Shown: positions 16,804-25,910, counted from the first letter of the stretch. The stretch: DNA of 64,000 bases from Arboricoccus pini (GCF_900187945.1 NZ_FYEH01000017.1:1-64000), one strand, 5' to 3'. Notes: a model not told the origin generated them from the letters alone. A program made the numbers and translations.

Positions 16804-17949
16804 TCAGGCTGGATGCCACCAGCGCCCACCCACGACCACACCCTTGGCAAAGAGCCGCTCCTTCGCCTCAACGACCTCGCCCCTGACGTCGCTGAGCGGA
16901 AAGCTGCCCGCATCCAGCGAGAGGATGCTGGCGTCACCGACGCTGCCGGGCTTGAGCGTGCCGAGCTCCGGCTTTTGCAAAGCCTTGGCGGCGTTGACCG
17001 TCGAGGCGGCGATCACGTCGGACAAACTCATGCCCAGGACGAGGAATTTCGAGAGCGTGGTCACCTGGTCGAAGGCCGGGCCGTTAATGCAGAGTGCATG
17101 CACGTCGGAGGAGATCGTGTCCGGCGCAAAGCCTTCCTTCATCATTGCCCGCGCCGTCTTCCAGGCGAACGAGCCCTGGCCGTGGCCGATATCGAAGATG
17201 ACGCCACGCTCGCGCGCCGCCAGCACGGCGGGCTTGACCCGCCCTCTCCCATCGACCGGCGCGTTGGGGAACGGGCGAAAGCAGTGCGTCAGCACGTCAC
17301 CCGGGCGCAAGCGCTCGACCACGGCCTCATAGGAGGGCGGTGGCTCGTCGATATGGACCATCATCGGCAAGCCGGTCTCGTCAGCCACCTGCAGCGCGAT
17401 GTCGAGCGGCTGGATCCCGGAATCACCGCTGGCATGCCGGCCGATCCGGACCTTGATGCCGATGATGTGCTCGGGGTTAGCAAGGGCCACCTCGACCGCG
17501 TCGCGCGCCGCCATCAGCCGCATATCATGGCTCTCGCCCACCATGATCCGACTGGAGAACGCGTAGATGCCGGCAAAGGAGATGTGAAGATAAGCCAGGA
17601 TGCGGATCTGCGAGGGTTCGATGACGTGCTTCCTGAAGCCCGCGAAATTGCCCGGGCCGGCGCTGCCCGTATCGACGCAGGTCGTCACGGCACTCATGCG
17701 CGCGAATTCCTCGGCATCGATGCCGAGCGACGTGCCTCCCCAATAGACATGCGTGTGCAGGTCGATCAGGCCGGGCGTCACGATCTTGCCGCTGACGTCT
17801 TGGACGGTGGCCTGACCGCGATCCAGCCGGTCGCCCAATGCCGCGACCCTGCCGTCCTTGAAGGCAACCTCGGTCACCTCATCGATGCCCTGGGATGGAT
17901 CGACGACCCTTCCGCCGGTGAGAATGAGATCAAAGCTCATGGCATTCAT
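16804..17949 (-). CDS. Amidohydrolase/deacetylase family metallohydrolase
   Basis: 381 aa, amidohydrolase superfamily with a binuclear-type metal site. LIDLHTHV carries His65 and His67, and the Lys of GIKVRIG is the likely bridging carboxylated residue. Further ligands are in MVHIDEPPP, LTHCF and SSDVHAL. The closest group I recall is the Atu3266/EF0837 set, which hydrolyses O-acetylated 2-hydroxy acids such as acetyl-(R)-mandelate and is often misnamed dihydroorotase. In this operon it may remove an acyl group from the imported compound before oxidation. The start is ATG 17949; ATG 17940 is also possible. It is 25 bp downstream of the ABC ATPase gene. Confidence 0.8.
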   Translation of the reverse strand: MNAMSFDLILTGGRVVDPSQGIDEVTEVAFKDGRVAALGDRLDRGQATVQDVSGKIVTPGLIDLHTHVYWGGTSLGIDAEEFARMSAVTTCVDTGSAGPGNFAGFRKHVIEPSQIRILAYLHISFAGIYAFSSRIMVGESHDMRLMAARDAVEVALANPEHIIGIKVRIGRHASGDSGIQPLDIALQVADETGLPMMVHIDEPPPSYEAVVERLRPGDVLTHCFRPFPNAPVDGRGRVKPAVLAARERGVIFDIGHGQGSFAWKTARAMMKEGFAPDTISSDVHALCINGPAFDQVTTLSKFLVLGMSLSDVIAASTVNAAKALQKPELGTLKPGSVGDASILSLDAGSFPLSDVRGEVVEAKERLFAKGVVVGGRWWHPA

Positions 17950-17974
17950 GCTTCTCTTTCAAGGGCCACCCGGG

Positions 17975-18988
17975 TCAGACCCGCGCCCCAGTGGCCTCGT
18001 CGAACAGACAGATCATTCGGGCGGGCGCCTCCAGCGTCAGGCGCTGGCCGGGGCGGAACGCGGAAGGATCGGTAGTGGTGGCTTTGACAATCGTGTCGCC
18101 GATCAGGACGTCCAGAAAGGTGACCGGGCCGGCCGGCTCGATAAGCGCCAACTCGCCCTCCAGCCTTACGCTCTCTCCCCCTGCCCCATCGGCCGGTGAC
18201 AGATCATGCGGCCGAATGCCGACGAGCCGGCCGCCCCCATGACCGCCCACCATCGAACCGGGAAGGAAATTCATCTGCGGGCTGCCGATGAAGCTGGCGA
18301 CGAAACGATTGGCCGGCTGGCGATACACTGTCATCGGTTCGTCGAACTGCTGCAGTACCCCGCCATGCATGACCGCGATCCGGTCGGAGAGCACCATCGC
18401 TTCCTCCTGATCGTGGGTGACGAAGATGACGGTGATCTTGAGCTCGCGCTGCAGTCGCTTGATCTCGGTGCGCATCCGCACGCGTAGGGCCGCGTCCAGA
18501 TTGGAGAGCGGCTCGTCCATCAAGAGGGCCGCCGGATTGCGGACGATGGCGCGGCCGACCGCCACGCGCTGACGCTGGCCGCCCGAAAGCTCGGCCGGCA
18601 TGCGCTCCAAGAACTGCTCCAGACCCAAGAGCTCGGACGCCCAGGCCACCTGCTGCTGGATGGTGGCCTCGGCCACCTTCTGCTGGCGGAGCGCGAAGGC
18701 CATATTGTCCTTGACCTTCATATGCGGATAGAGCGCGTAATCCTGGAAGACGAGCGCGATGTTGCGATCGCGTGGGTCTAGCTCGGAGATGTCCCTGCCA
18801 TCCATGAGGATGCTGCCGGACGTGATGTCCTCAAGGCCGGCAATGCAAAAGAGCAAGGTGCTCTTGCCACAGCCCGATGGTCCAAGGAACGAGACGAACT
18901 CGCCATCGGCAATGTCGAGATCCAATCCCTTGAGGACCGGGAAATTGCCGTAGGTCTTGGCGACGGCGCGAATATTGATCGAGGTCAT
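17975..18988 (-). CDS. ABC importer ATP-binding protein (MalK/UgpC type)
   Basis: 337 aa cytoplasmic ATPase of a CUT1-class importer. Walker A GPSGCGKST is at 36-44, the signature is LSGGQRQRVAVGRA, and the Walker B/D-loop reads LLMDEPLSNLDA. A C-terminal TOBE region (about 235-337) contains VGIRPHDLSPADG. It serves the fused permease (19008-20906) and the binding protein (20932-22233) directly upstream; two copies would be expected per transporter. The start ATG 18988 lies 19 bp after the permease stop. Confidence 0.92.
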   Translation of the reverse strand: MTSINIRAVAKTYGNFPVLKGLDLDIADGEFVSFLGPSGCGKSTLLFCIAGLEDITSGSILMDGRDISELDPRDRNIALVFQDYALYPHMKVKDNMAFALRQQKVAEATIQQQVAWASELLGLEQFLERMPAELSGGQRQRVAVGRAIVRNPAALLMDEPLSNLDAALRVRMRTEIKRLQRELKITVIFVTHDQEEAMVLSDRIAVMHGGVLQQFDEPMTVYRQPANRFVASFIGSPQMNFLPGSMVGGHGGGRLVGIRPHDLSPADGAGGESVRLEGELALIEPAGPVTFLDVLIGDTIVKATTTDPSAFRPGQRLTLEAPARMICLFDEATGARV

Positions 18989-19007
18989 GGGGTGTCCAAG
19001 ATTGCCA

Positions 19008-20906
19008 TCAGCCCTTCACCGCGCCCGAGAGCGCGCCCTGCACGAGGTAGCGCTGGAACACGAAGGCGATCAGCACTGGCGGCAGGATGGAGAGAACCGA
19101 GGCCGCGAACATGGGGCCGTATTCATAAAACTGCGCCTGGCTGAGAAAGCCCGAAAGCACGACCGGAATGGTCTGCGAGTTCGGAGTCGAGGTCAAAATG
19201 AGTGCCATCAGGAACTCATTCCAGCTGGCAAGAAAACAGAAGATCAAGGCGGCGATGATGCCCGGCCGGACGACCGGGATGAGGATCGTCCACATCATCT
19301 TGAAACGTGAGCAGCCATCGATCAGCGCCGCCCTGTCCAGGCTCTTGGGCACGCCCTCGATGTAGCTCTTCATCATCCAGGCGCTGAGTGGCAGCAGGAA
19401 CGAACAGTAGGAGATGATCAAGGCGGTCCGCGTGTCGATCAGGTTGACCGTCCTGAACATGATGAAGAAGGGCAGGACCAGGGTCAGTGCCGGCGTCATG
19501 CGCGTCAGGAGCAGTGCCCAGAGGCTGTACTTGAAAAAGCGCAGCTTCTCATAACGGGCGAAGGCATAGCCGGCGAAAGTGCCAAGGACGACGCAGATGA
19601 GAGAGACCGCAGCGCCCACCAAGAAGCTGTTCAGGAGCGAATAGGGAACGCGCTGTGCCTGCACACTGCTCCCGCCTGTTCCCACCTGCGGCATCAGGAC
19701 GGCGCGGAAATTATCGAAGGTCAGCGTGCTCGGCACAATGCTGGGCGGCGTGCGAATGAGATCGCCTGCCGGCGATATGCTCATCAACACCAAGGAAAGC
19801 ACCGGCAGCGCCGACCAGATGAAGATGACGACTGCCAATAGGAAGAAGAGTGTCTTGCCTAGCGGCCTTGCCACATGGCGTGGCAGGTGCCAGCGCCTTG
19901 GCAAAGGCGGGATGATGGCCATGGCCCGACGCTTGAGCGTGCCCTCGAGCGAGGAGGACGGCAGCGGCCGGTCCTCGGCCGCACGCACGCGCCGGGGCCC
20001 GAGGACGACGAAATAGAAGATCGCCAGAAGGAAGCTCAGTATCGTCAAGACGTAGAGCATGGCTGCGCCCTCGCCGAACTTGAAGAACTGAAACGAATAG
20101 ACGTAGCCCAGCCAGGCGAAGACCGTGGTGGCACTGCCCGGTCCGCCGCGCGTCATGATCCAGAGAATGTCGAAGGCCATGAGCGCGTTGATCGTGGCAA
20201 TGATCGAGATGAAGAGCAGGTTGGGCTTCAGCCAGGGCAAGGTGATCTTGAAGAAGCGCGCCACGGGCCCGGCACCATCGAGCATCGCCGCCTTGTGCAG
20301 GTTGCCCGGCATGGATTGCAGCCCGGCCAGCACCATGAGGGCCGTGAGGGGCGCCTGATTCCAGACATGGGTCAAGGCCACGAGGTTCAAGGCTCGAAAG
20401 CCGTTGCCCAGCCAGGGCGTCGCCCACGAGGCAAGACCGAGATCCGTCAAGAGCGCGTTCAGCGTGCCGTAATTGCCGGCAAAAACGAAAGACCAAAGAA
20501 CGCCCACGGAGACCGGCGCCATCGCCCAGGGGACGAGAACGACGCTGCGCAGCAGGCCACGTCCGGGAAAGCGCTGATTCAAGACGAGCGCCAGGATGGT
20601 GCCGAGGATCGTCGTGCCGACCACGGCAAAGCCGGCGAAATAGGCCGTGCGCGCAATCGCCCACCAGAGATCCGGGCTCGTGAGCACGGTCACGTAATTG
20701 TTCAACCCCACAAAGATCCATTTCTTCGTGATGGGGTTGGTGCTGTTCAGGCTCAGATAGACGCTGTAGGCCAAGGGGATGCCGACCACCGCGCAGACGA
20801 TCAGGAGCGTCGGGGCAACCGCGGCATAGGCGAAGGCCGGCGTGCGCCCGATGCGGCGACGTCGGCCAGGCTTTGCGGTGTCAGAGCTGGCGAGCGAGAG
20901 CGACAA
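19008..20906 (-). CDS. Fused ABC sugar permease (UgpA-like + UgpE-like in one chain)
   Basis: 632 aa, twice the usual size of a CUT1 permease. Residues about 25-305 match an UgpA/MalF-type subunit with an EAA loop at 205-229 (KAAMLDGAGP...LPWLKP). Residues about 350-632 match an UgpE/MalG-type subunit with a second EAA loop at 525-549 (RAALIDGCS...IPVVRPG). A polar linker of about 45 residues (305-350) joins them with no stop or start between. Each half has about six membrane helices. The start is TTG 20906 with GGAG 8 bases upstream. The polypeptide should form the whole membrane pore for the neighbouring ATPase and binding protein. Confidence 0.9.
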   Translation of the reverse strand: MSLSLASSDTAKPGRRRRIGRTPAFAYAAVAPTLLIVCAVVGIPLAYSVYLSLNSTNPITKKWIFVGLNNYVTVLTSPDLWWAIARTAYFAGFAVVGTTILGTILALVLNQRFPGRGLLRSVVLVPWAMAPVSVGVLWSFVFAGNYGTLNALLTDLGLASWATPWLGNGFRALNLVALTHVWNQAPLTALMVLAGLQSMPGNLHKAAMLDGAGPVARFFKITLPWLKPNLLFISIIATINALMAFDILWIMTRGGPGSATTVFAWLGYVYSFQFFKFGEGAAMLYVLTILSFLLAIFYFVVLGPRRVRAAEDRPLPSSSLEGTLKRRAMAIIPPLPRRWHLPRHVARPLGKTLFFLLAVVIFIWSALPVLSLVLMSISPAGDLIRTPPSIVPSTLTFDNFRAVLMPQVGTGGSSVQAQRVPYSLLNSFLVGAAVSLICVVLGTFAGYAFARYEKLRFFKYSLWALLLTRMTPALTLVLPFFIMFRTVNLIDTRTALIISYCSFLLPLSAWMMKSYIEGVPKSLDRAALIDGCSRFKMMWTILIPVVRPGIIAALIFCFLASWNEFLMALILTSTPNSQTIPVVLSGFLSQAQFYEYGPMFAASVLSILPPVLIAFVFQRYLVQGALSGAVKG

Positions 20907-20931
20907 GCAGCGGTCTCCTTTGAAAGTCGGC

Positions 20932-22233
20932 CTACTGGTATTGCTTCTTGAGCTCGGCCACCTTGGCCGTCAGCTTGTCGACGAGCTCGTCGGTGCTGCC
21001 GCTTCCGCGAATATATTCCTGTACATTCTGCATCATGTACAGGTCCCACTCGGAGAACCAGATCATCTTGGCGACGTCGCGCGAGGTGGCGAGTTCGATC
21101 TGCTTGCTGGTGACGTCGAGGTCGCGCCATTTGGAGAAGCTGGCAACCACATCAGGGTCCGCCATGACCTCCTTATAGCCTGAGCCCAGCCCGAACTCGA
21201 GCGCCCAGCGCTTGATGACATGATACTGGCCATCCTTGGCCTTGCCACCGAAGAAGCGCATCAGGTCCCAGACGCGCGCCTCGTCGACAGGTTTTGCTCC
21301 CATCAGGTAGGCGGAGGTCCATCCCAGCGTCGAATGCGTCTTGCCCGGCATCAAGGCGTTCCTCACCTTGCCCGCAGCCTTCGACATCGAGGGGTCGTTC
21401 GTCACCTTCTGGTCATAGTCGTGGAGGATCATGAAGGTGTGTTGACCAGTGGCGTAGCTGGGAACGCCCTCGTCCGGCAGCGTCATAATGTCGGCCGTGA
21501 CCAGTCCTTCCTTGAAGAGCGAGCGATGTAGCTCCAGCACCTTGCGGAAGGCCTCGTCCGGCACGAGGTCGTTATTGGCATCGAAAACCTTGGCACCCTC
21601 GGAATACCAGCAGGCAAAGATGCTCCACGAAAGCTCGGGCCATTTTTGCCCCCAGGCGCTGTTATAGGGGGCGTCGGAAATGCCGTCCTTTTTCAGCTTG
21701 CGACAGGCATCGAGGAGAGCATCGAAAGAATCCGGCACCTCCAGCTTGGCCTTGGCCAAATGCTCCTCATTGTAGATGAAGGCATCGTGGCCCGCATAAT
21801 AAGGTAGGCCCGCGAGCTTGCCGTTCGGCAGCGAGAGCGATTTAACGCAGACCGGATAAAGCCCGGCCTTGATCGCCTCGACACCTTCCAGCCCCTCAAG
21901 GTCGCGGGTCCAATCGGCGGCATTCCAGCGGGCGATGTGGTCCTCCTCGCTGTAGAGCATGTCGATATGTTGACCGCCCATCAGCTTGGTCTCGGCCACG
22001 GGATGATAGTCACCCGTCACCAACTCGTAATTGACGTTCTCGTCATAGAGTTTCTTGAAGGTGGCGACATTGGCCTCGACGATCTGCGGCGCGAATTGCC
22101 AGCCGATGAAGGTCATGGCTTCGGCCGGAGCGGCCAGGGCCGGCCGAGCCAGCATGGTCGTGGCCGCGAGGCCGGCAGCACCTTGCAGCACGGCTCGACG
22201 CGAGGCCAGGAAGCGTTCCATTCTTTGACGCAT
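20932..22233 (-). CDS. ABC extracellular solute-binding protein (CUT1 family)
   Basis: 433 aa periplasmic binding protein of the bacterial extracellular solute-binding family 1. The signal region contains SRRAVLQGAAGLAATTMLA, a twin-arginine-like or Sec signal with cleavage near ALAAPA. The mature part is the usual two-lobed fold (for example LPYYAGHDAFIYNEEHLAKA). It probably captures a sugar, polyol or related compound for the fused permease 25 bp downstream. The start is ATG 22233 with AGGAAC upstream. It is the first structural gene of the operon, and candidate operators lie in the 251 bp between it and the RpiR gene. Confidence 0.9.
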   Translation of the reverse strand: MRQRMERFLASRRAVLQGAAGLAATTMLARPALAAPAEAMTFIGWQFAPQIVEANVATFKKLYDENVNYELVTGDYHPVAETKLMGGQHIDMLYSEEDHIARWNAADWTRDLEGLEGVEAIKAGLYPVCVKSLSLPNGKLAGLPYYAGHDAFIYNEEHLAKAKLEVPDSFDALLDACRKLKKDGISDAPYNSAWGQKWPELSWSIFACWYSEGAKVFDANNDLVPDEAFRKVLELHRSLFKEGLVTADIMTLPDEGVPSYATGQHTFMILHDYDQKVTNDPSMSKAAGKVRNALMPGKTHSTLGWTSAYLMGAKPVDEARVWDLMRFFGGKAKDGQYHVIKRWALEFGLGSGYKEVMADPDVVASFSKWRDLDVTSKQIELATSRDVAKMIWFSEWDLYMMQNVQEYIRGSGSTDELVDKLTAKVAELKKQYQ

Positions 22234-22274
22234 GGGCGTGTTCCTATGTCTTTGGTGCAGCCGAGCTGAAGACA

Positions 22275-22286
22275 GGCTCTAGAGCC
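22275..22286. promoter_or_regulatory. Palindrome GGCTCTAGAGCC and nearby AT-rich promoter region
   Basis: A perfect 12-bp palindrome lies 41 bp before the binding-protein start. About 90 bp further upstream, at 22370-22384, lies GAATT-TTTAT-AATTC within AT-rich DNA. Either could bind the RpiR protein encoded upstream; this is inferred from position only. Confidence 0.35.
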
Positions 22287-22484
22287 GGCAGGTTGGCGCG
22301 GATAGCGCGTCCGGCCAGGGCCGGCATCTGCCGACGATCATGCTGCCGCGAGATACTGTTCGCCAAGAGGAATTTTTATAATTCGATCATTTTTCAACGG
22401 CAAATCGCGGGATTCTCAGCGTATCGCCTTATGATGATGCAAAAGTAAAAGAAATTGGCAGAAATTGCCCGCTCAGTGAGCACC

Positions 22485-23405
22485 TCAGTCGCAGACGGGC
22501 TGACTGTCATCCTCGTCACGATACGTGATGAATTGCTGCTTGATCCGGCGCAGCTGCTCTTGTGCGGCCGGCCGCCGGCGAACGGCGCAGCCATAAGCCA
22601 GCATGTCGATCGCCGCCAGGAAGCCGTAACGCATCGAGGTCGGCCCCAGCACGTCGCCATCGTCCGTGAGCTCAATGGTAAGCGGCATCTGGACGGCGGC
22701 AGCCAGCGGCGTGCGAGGTGCCGTGAAGGCAAGAGTACGCGCGCCGTAGCCAGCAGCGATGCGAGCCGCACGCACCAGCTCCTGGTTGTTGCCGGTGAGC
22801 GAGCAGCAAAGGAGGAGATCCTGCTCGTTCATGGTAGCCGCCAGCATCATCTGCATCTGGTGGTCGGCATTGGGAATGACGTGGATACCCAGGCGGAAAA
22901 GGCGGTTTTGTACTTCTTCGACCAGCCAGCTCGATACGCCGCCGCCGCCGAAGGCATAGAGAATGCGACAGCCGATGGCCACGTCGATGGCGCGCTCGAG
23001 CATGGCAAGATCGATACTGCGCTGGGCGGCGACTATGGCATTTTGGGCGCGCATCGCGACGCGAAGCGCGATGTCCTCAGGCTGTTCTGGATGCTGATCC
23101 AAGGGTTCGAAATAACGCAGGCCAACGCGCATGCTCCCCATGATCTTAAGTTTCAGGTCGCGCAGCCCGTCGCAGCCGAGAAGACGGGCAAAACGTGTGA
23201 TCGTCGGGGCGGAGATACCGAGCCAGGGGACGAGTTCCTCGATCGGCCGGGCGGCGAATGCCTGGGGTTCGCGCAAGATGGCCTCGGCGATCTTGCGATG
23301 CGCCTTGGAGAGGGAGGTTTCCACCTTGAGGATACGGCCGATGATGTCGTCGCCGGCCCGCGTGGGCTCGCTAGCCTCCAGTCCGTCTATTTCATTATGC
23401 CGCAT
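22485..23405 (-). CDS. MurR/RpiR family transcriptional regulator
   Basis: 306 aa. An N-terminal HTH_6 domain (about 20-95) contains AHRKIAEAIL and LGISAPTITRFARLLG. A SIS phosphosugar-binding domain (about 125-260) contains ILYAFGGGGVSSWLVEEVQ and CSLTGNNQELVRAARIA, the latter replacing the usual SxSG(E/R)T loop. Such regulators sense phosphorylated sugars or related metabolites. It sits upstream of, and in the same direction as, the importer and oxidation operon, so it is its likely regulator. The start ATG 23405 has a strong GGGAGGG upstream. Confidence 0.87.
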   Translation of the reverse strand: MRHNEIDGLEASEPTRAGDDIIGRILKVETSLSKAHRKIAEAILREPQAFAARPIEELVPWLGISAPTITRFARLLGCDGLRDLKLKIMGSMRVGLRYFEPLDQHPEQPEDIALRVAMRAQNAIVAAQRSIDLAMLERAIDVAIGCRILYAFGGGGVSSWLVEEVQNRLFRLGIHVIPNADHQMQMMLAATMNEQDLLLCCSLTGNNQELVRAARIAAGYGARTLAFTAPRTPLAAAVQMPLTIELTDDGDVLGPTSMRYGFLAAIDMLAYGCAVRRRPAAQEQLRRIKQQFITYRDEDDSQPVCD

Positions 23406-23932
23406 CTACCCTCCCATCTGCATGGCCGCGCCTTCCTCGTACTTAGCGTGGCCACTCGCACCAGGCACTGGCGATGGCCCCTGACGCCAAGCGAGCAGCC
23501 CACCCGGCAGCGAAGGCGCGCCCTTGATCGCCTGTCCACCCTCTTTCTTCCCGGCCCCATGGCAGGGGACGCGAGCCTGGCTAGATAGCCCCGCCAGCAA
23601 GGCCGACGCGCGCCTTGCTGTTCCAGCGCCGAAACGGCGATTGGCGAGTTGGCCTCCGCAACGCCTTCCTTGGCGAAGGGGACGATCGGTCACCTGCATA
23701 TAGCTTTTCACTTCGCGGAGACGAGGATCGTTCGTCAAGGCGCAGACGGGATAGCTCGACGCCCTCGCCCGTGTCAGGCGACGAGATCCAGGTCACCCGG
23801 CCCCATTGGAACCTTGGCAAATCCTGTGCCCAGACTGGAGACCGCTGTCGACGCCCACCTTTCCACGGGGCATTCCCAGCCGGAGGGGTCCCTGTTCCGG
23901 TTGGCGTCCCCCAGCCAGCGCTGACCCGCGCT
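23406..23932. other. Spacer between the rpiR operon and repA
   Basis: 527 bp with no convincing gene. Several overlapping open frames (for example 23581-24042 minus and 23615-24055 plus) have low-complexity, Arg/Pro-rich products and run into repA. I see no iteron-like repeats or clear terminator. It marks the boundary between the catabolic operon and the replication region. Confidence 0.5.
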
Positions 23933-24877
23933 CTAGAGCGGCAGACGGACGACCCTGCCACGCGGCGCAACGGCGGGACGCGACGGCCTGAGCTCCACTC
24001 CGCGCTCATCCACGTCGATCTCAGCTTCGGGATAGACGGCAACAGCCTCGGCTAGCGCTTCCTTGAAACGCCGGCGAAAATCCCGCTCGCGGGTATATTC
24101 CGCCCCGAACTGCGCCTGGAGCGGTTTCCAGCCGACAATGGTCGGCTTCTTGATCGCGTGCAGCCGGTAGACCAGCCAGACATAGAGATCGATCACCAGC
24201 GGCTGGTTGCTGATGGCACGCAAAGCCGGCTCCCAAAGCGGCACGGGATGCGCCTTCAGGGCCTGGAAGAACGAATCCGTAAGCTCGATTTCGTCTTCCC
24301 AGAGACTTCCTTGATCGGGCTCGCGTGGCTGCGGGATGCTCATCATGCCGTCGATGATGTTCTCGCGCTTGAACCCTTCGGTGCCGTTGTCGCCGCGCCA
24401 AGCGATGGTCATGCGGCAGGCACTGATGCGATTGGCCTGCTCCCGGACGGCCGTGTAACTTTCGCCGCCGATGGCGATGCCAAGGCGGCCCAGCCACGCC
24501 CGCATGGAGCGGCCGATCTCGACGCGACGCGAATTGGTACGAATAGCCTCGGTGCAGAGATAGAGCAGGATCATGCGGGCCCGCGCTCCATAGGGGATGC
24601 CGTAGAAAACCGGCTGGCCCTGGCGGATGATCTTGCCGGGCTCGATCATCAGGCTGAACCGCCCGTTCTCGCGCAGCCATTCCCTCTGTTCGTCCTTGGG
24701 GCGCTTGTGTGGTAGCGAGGTCATGCAAAAGCCGGCATAGGTGATGCCCAGCTGATCGCTCTCCTCGCCCAGGACTCGCGCGGCCAGGTCGACGACGCGC
24801 CGCTCCTCGGGAGTCTGGGCTTTGGCCCGCGCTGACTCCAGGCCTTCGCGGATGACGAGCTCGTGGACCGCGCCCAT
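23933..24877 (-). CDS. repA: Plasmid replication initiator RepA
   Basis: 314 aa, matching the 'plasmid encoded RepA protein' family found on alphaproteobacterial plasmids. Recognisable stretches are GITYAGFCMTSLPHKRP, GIPYGARARMILLYLCTEA, RSMRAWLGRLGIAIGG and VIDLYVWLVYRLHAIKKP. This initiator should bind the iterons that begin 69 bp upstream of its start and load the host replication machinery. The start is ATG 24877. It reads away from the iterons, and parB and parA lie beyond them in the same direction. A fragment of a second relative lies at 59474-59722. Family assignment is by recalled motifs. Confidence 0.88.
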   Translation of the reverse strand: MGAVHELVIREGLESARAKAQTPEERRVVDLAARVLGEESDQLGITYAGFCMTSLPHKRPKDEQREWLRENGRFSLMIEPGKIIRQGQPVFYGIPYGARARMILLYLCTEAIRTNSRRVEIGRSMRAWLGRLGIAIGGESYTAVREQANRISACRMTIAWRGDNGTEGFKRENIIDGMMSIPQPREPDQGSLWEDEIELTDSFFQALKAHPVPLWEPALRAISNQPLVIDLYVWLVYRLHAIKKPTIVGWKPLQAQFGAEYTRERDFRRRFKEALAEAVAVYPEAEIDVDERGVELRPSRPAVAPRGRVVRLPL

Positions 24878-24946
24878 GGCAGCTTACCTGACTATATTCT
24901 TCCTCCAACGTCCACGAAGCTTAACAGCCCTTCCCTCGTCGTCCAA

Positions 24947-25097
24947 CATGGGTTCTTGTCGCGCACAGGCTCATCCCATGAGATCTTGTCGCGCTACTTT
25001 TCCCGTGGGTTCCTGTCGCGGCAAGGCTGGGGTGTTGTCGCGGATACCATGGGGCCTTGTCGCGGGCACATACCCTGCCCGCTGGGGTCTTGTCGCG
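24947..25097 (+). repeat. Iteron array, putative plasmid origin (oriV)
   Basis: Six direct 17-bp repeats with consensus CATGGGGTCTTGTCGCG lie at 24947-24963, 24977-24993, 25004-25020, 25026-25042, 25048-25064 and 25081-25097. The TGTCGCG core is invariant; the first ten positions vary slightly. Start-to-start spacing is 30, 27, 22, 22 and 33. The array sits just upstream of repA, and AT-rich DNA follows at 25100-25170, a candidate melting region. I did not find a good DnaA box. Iterons beside the initiator gene are the classic RepA-binding origin and copy-control element. Confidence 0.9.
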
Positions 25098-25166
25098 CAT
25101 AACCTATAACTAGATTCTCTTATAAACCCTTTAAGACCATGAACAGGCATGACTTTATTTTCTCTT

Positions 25167-25180
25167 GAAAATGCATTTTC
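25167..25180. promoter_or_regulatory. Candidate parS centromere site 1 (GAAAATGCATTTTC)
   Basis: Perfect 14-bp palindrome, imperfectly extended to 20 bp (CTT and GAG flanks). It is one of three identical copies confined to the repA-parB interval, about 70 bp beyond the iterons. Confidence 0.65.
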
Positions 25181-25894
25181 GAGGCAGCGGCGCACTCGCA
25201 TAAACCGTGGCCTTACAGCAAGACGAAAACCGGGCGGGCGTGCTCTTCGCCGAAGCTCGTGACCTGCGATGGCCGACGATGTGCGATGCGAAGGCTTTGG
25301 TCAAAGAGATTGCGCGCACGAGGTACTTTAGCCGTGGAGGCGGCAGACAGACGAAACCGCGCTCCGGTGATACCGACAGGCGGGCAATGCGGCCTCGATA
25401 TCTCGCCCTTGATCCAAGGCACGGCGCGAAGCGGTTTTGTCTGCCGCAACACGGATGCGCGACAAGTCCCCATCCCTGCGCGCCGTTGATTTATTCGAGC
25501 CTTAAGAGGTGGAATCGCGTGCGTGCTCGTCGGTGCCGTTTCAGGCATCGTCAATCCAAGGCGCGCCGGTCCAGCTTTAACCCCGGCCAGGTATTGAGTG
25601 TACGCAGGGTTAGGTGACCTGGTGCCGACCGAGCGGTGCTGCTCACCCGCATGATTCATATATGTAGGGCCGTAAATCGCTAACTCACTCCGTGAGGAAC
25701 TCGTTTCGGTCCCTGACTAAAGGTCATCCAGGCATTCCGGGGTCACTGCCCCTGCTCATACGTGACAACTATGCCTGCCGCCCCGCCGGGCGGAACGAAT
25801 AGGCGGGGTTCGCAGGAGTGCCTGCTTGCCCGACCTGTGTACGAAGCAAAGCCCGGCAAGCACGAATGAGCCTCGCCCAATCGGTCAGAGACGG

Positions 25895-25910
25895 AGAAAA
25901 TGCATTTTCT
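25895..25910. promoter_or_regulatory. Candidate parS centromere site 2
   Basis: Same 14-bp core extended to a perfect 16-bp palindrome, AGAAAATGCATTTTCT. It lies 729 bp from copy 1 in otherwise featureless non-coding DNA. Confidence 0.65.

Noticed and set aside
13226-16886. Long plus-strand open frames opposite the GMC and aldehyde dehydrogenase genes
   Set aside because: They mirror well-supported minus-strand enzymes with intact motifs, and their products are low-complexity His/Asp/Arg-rich sequences.
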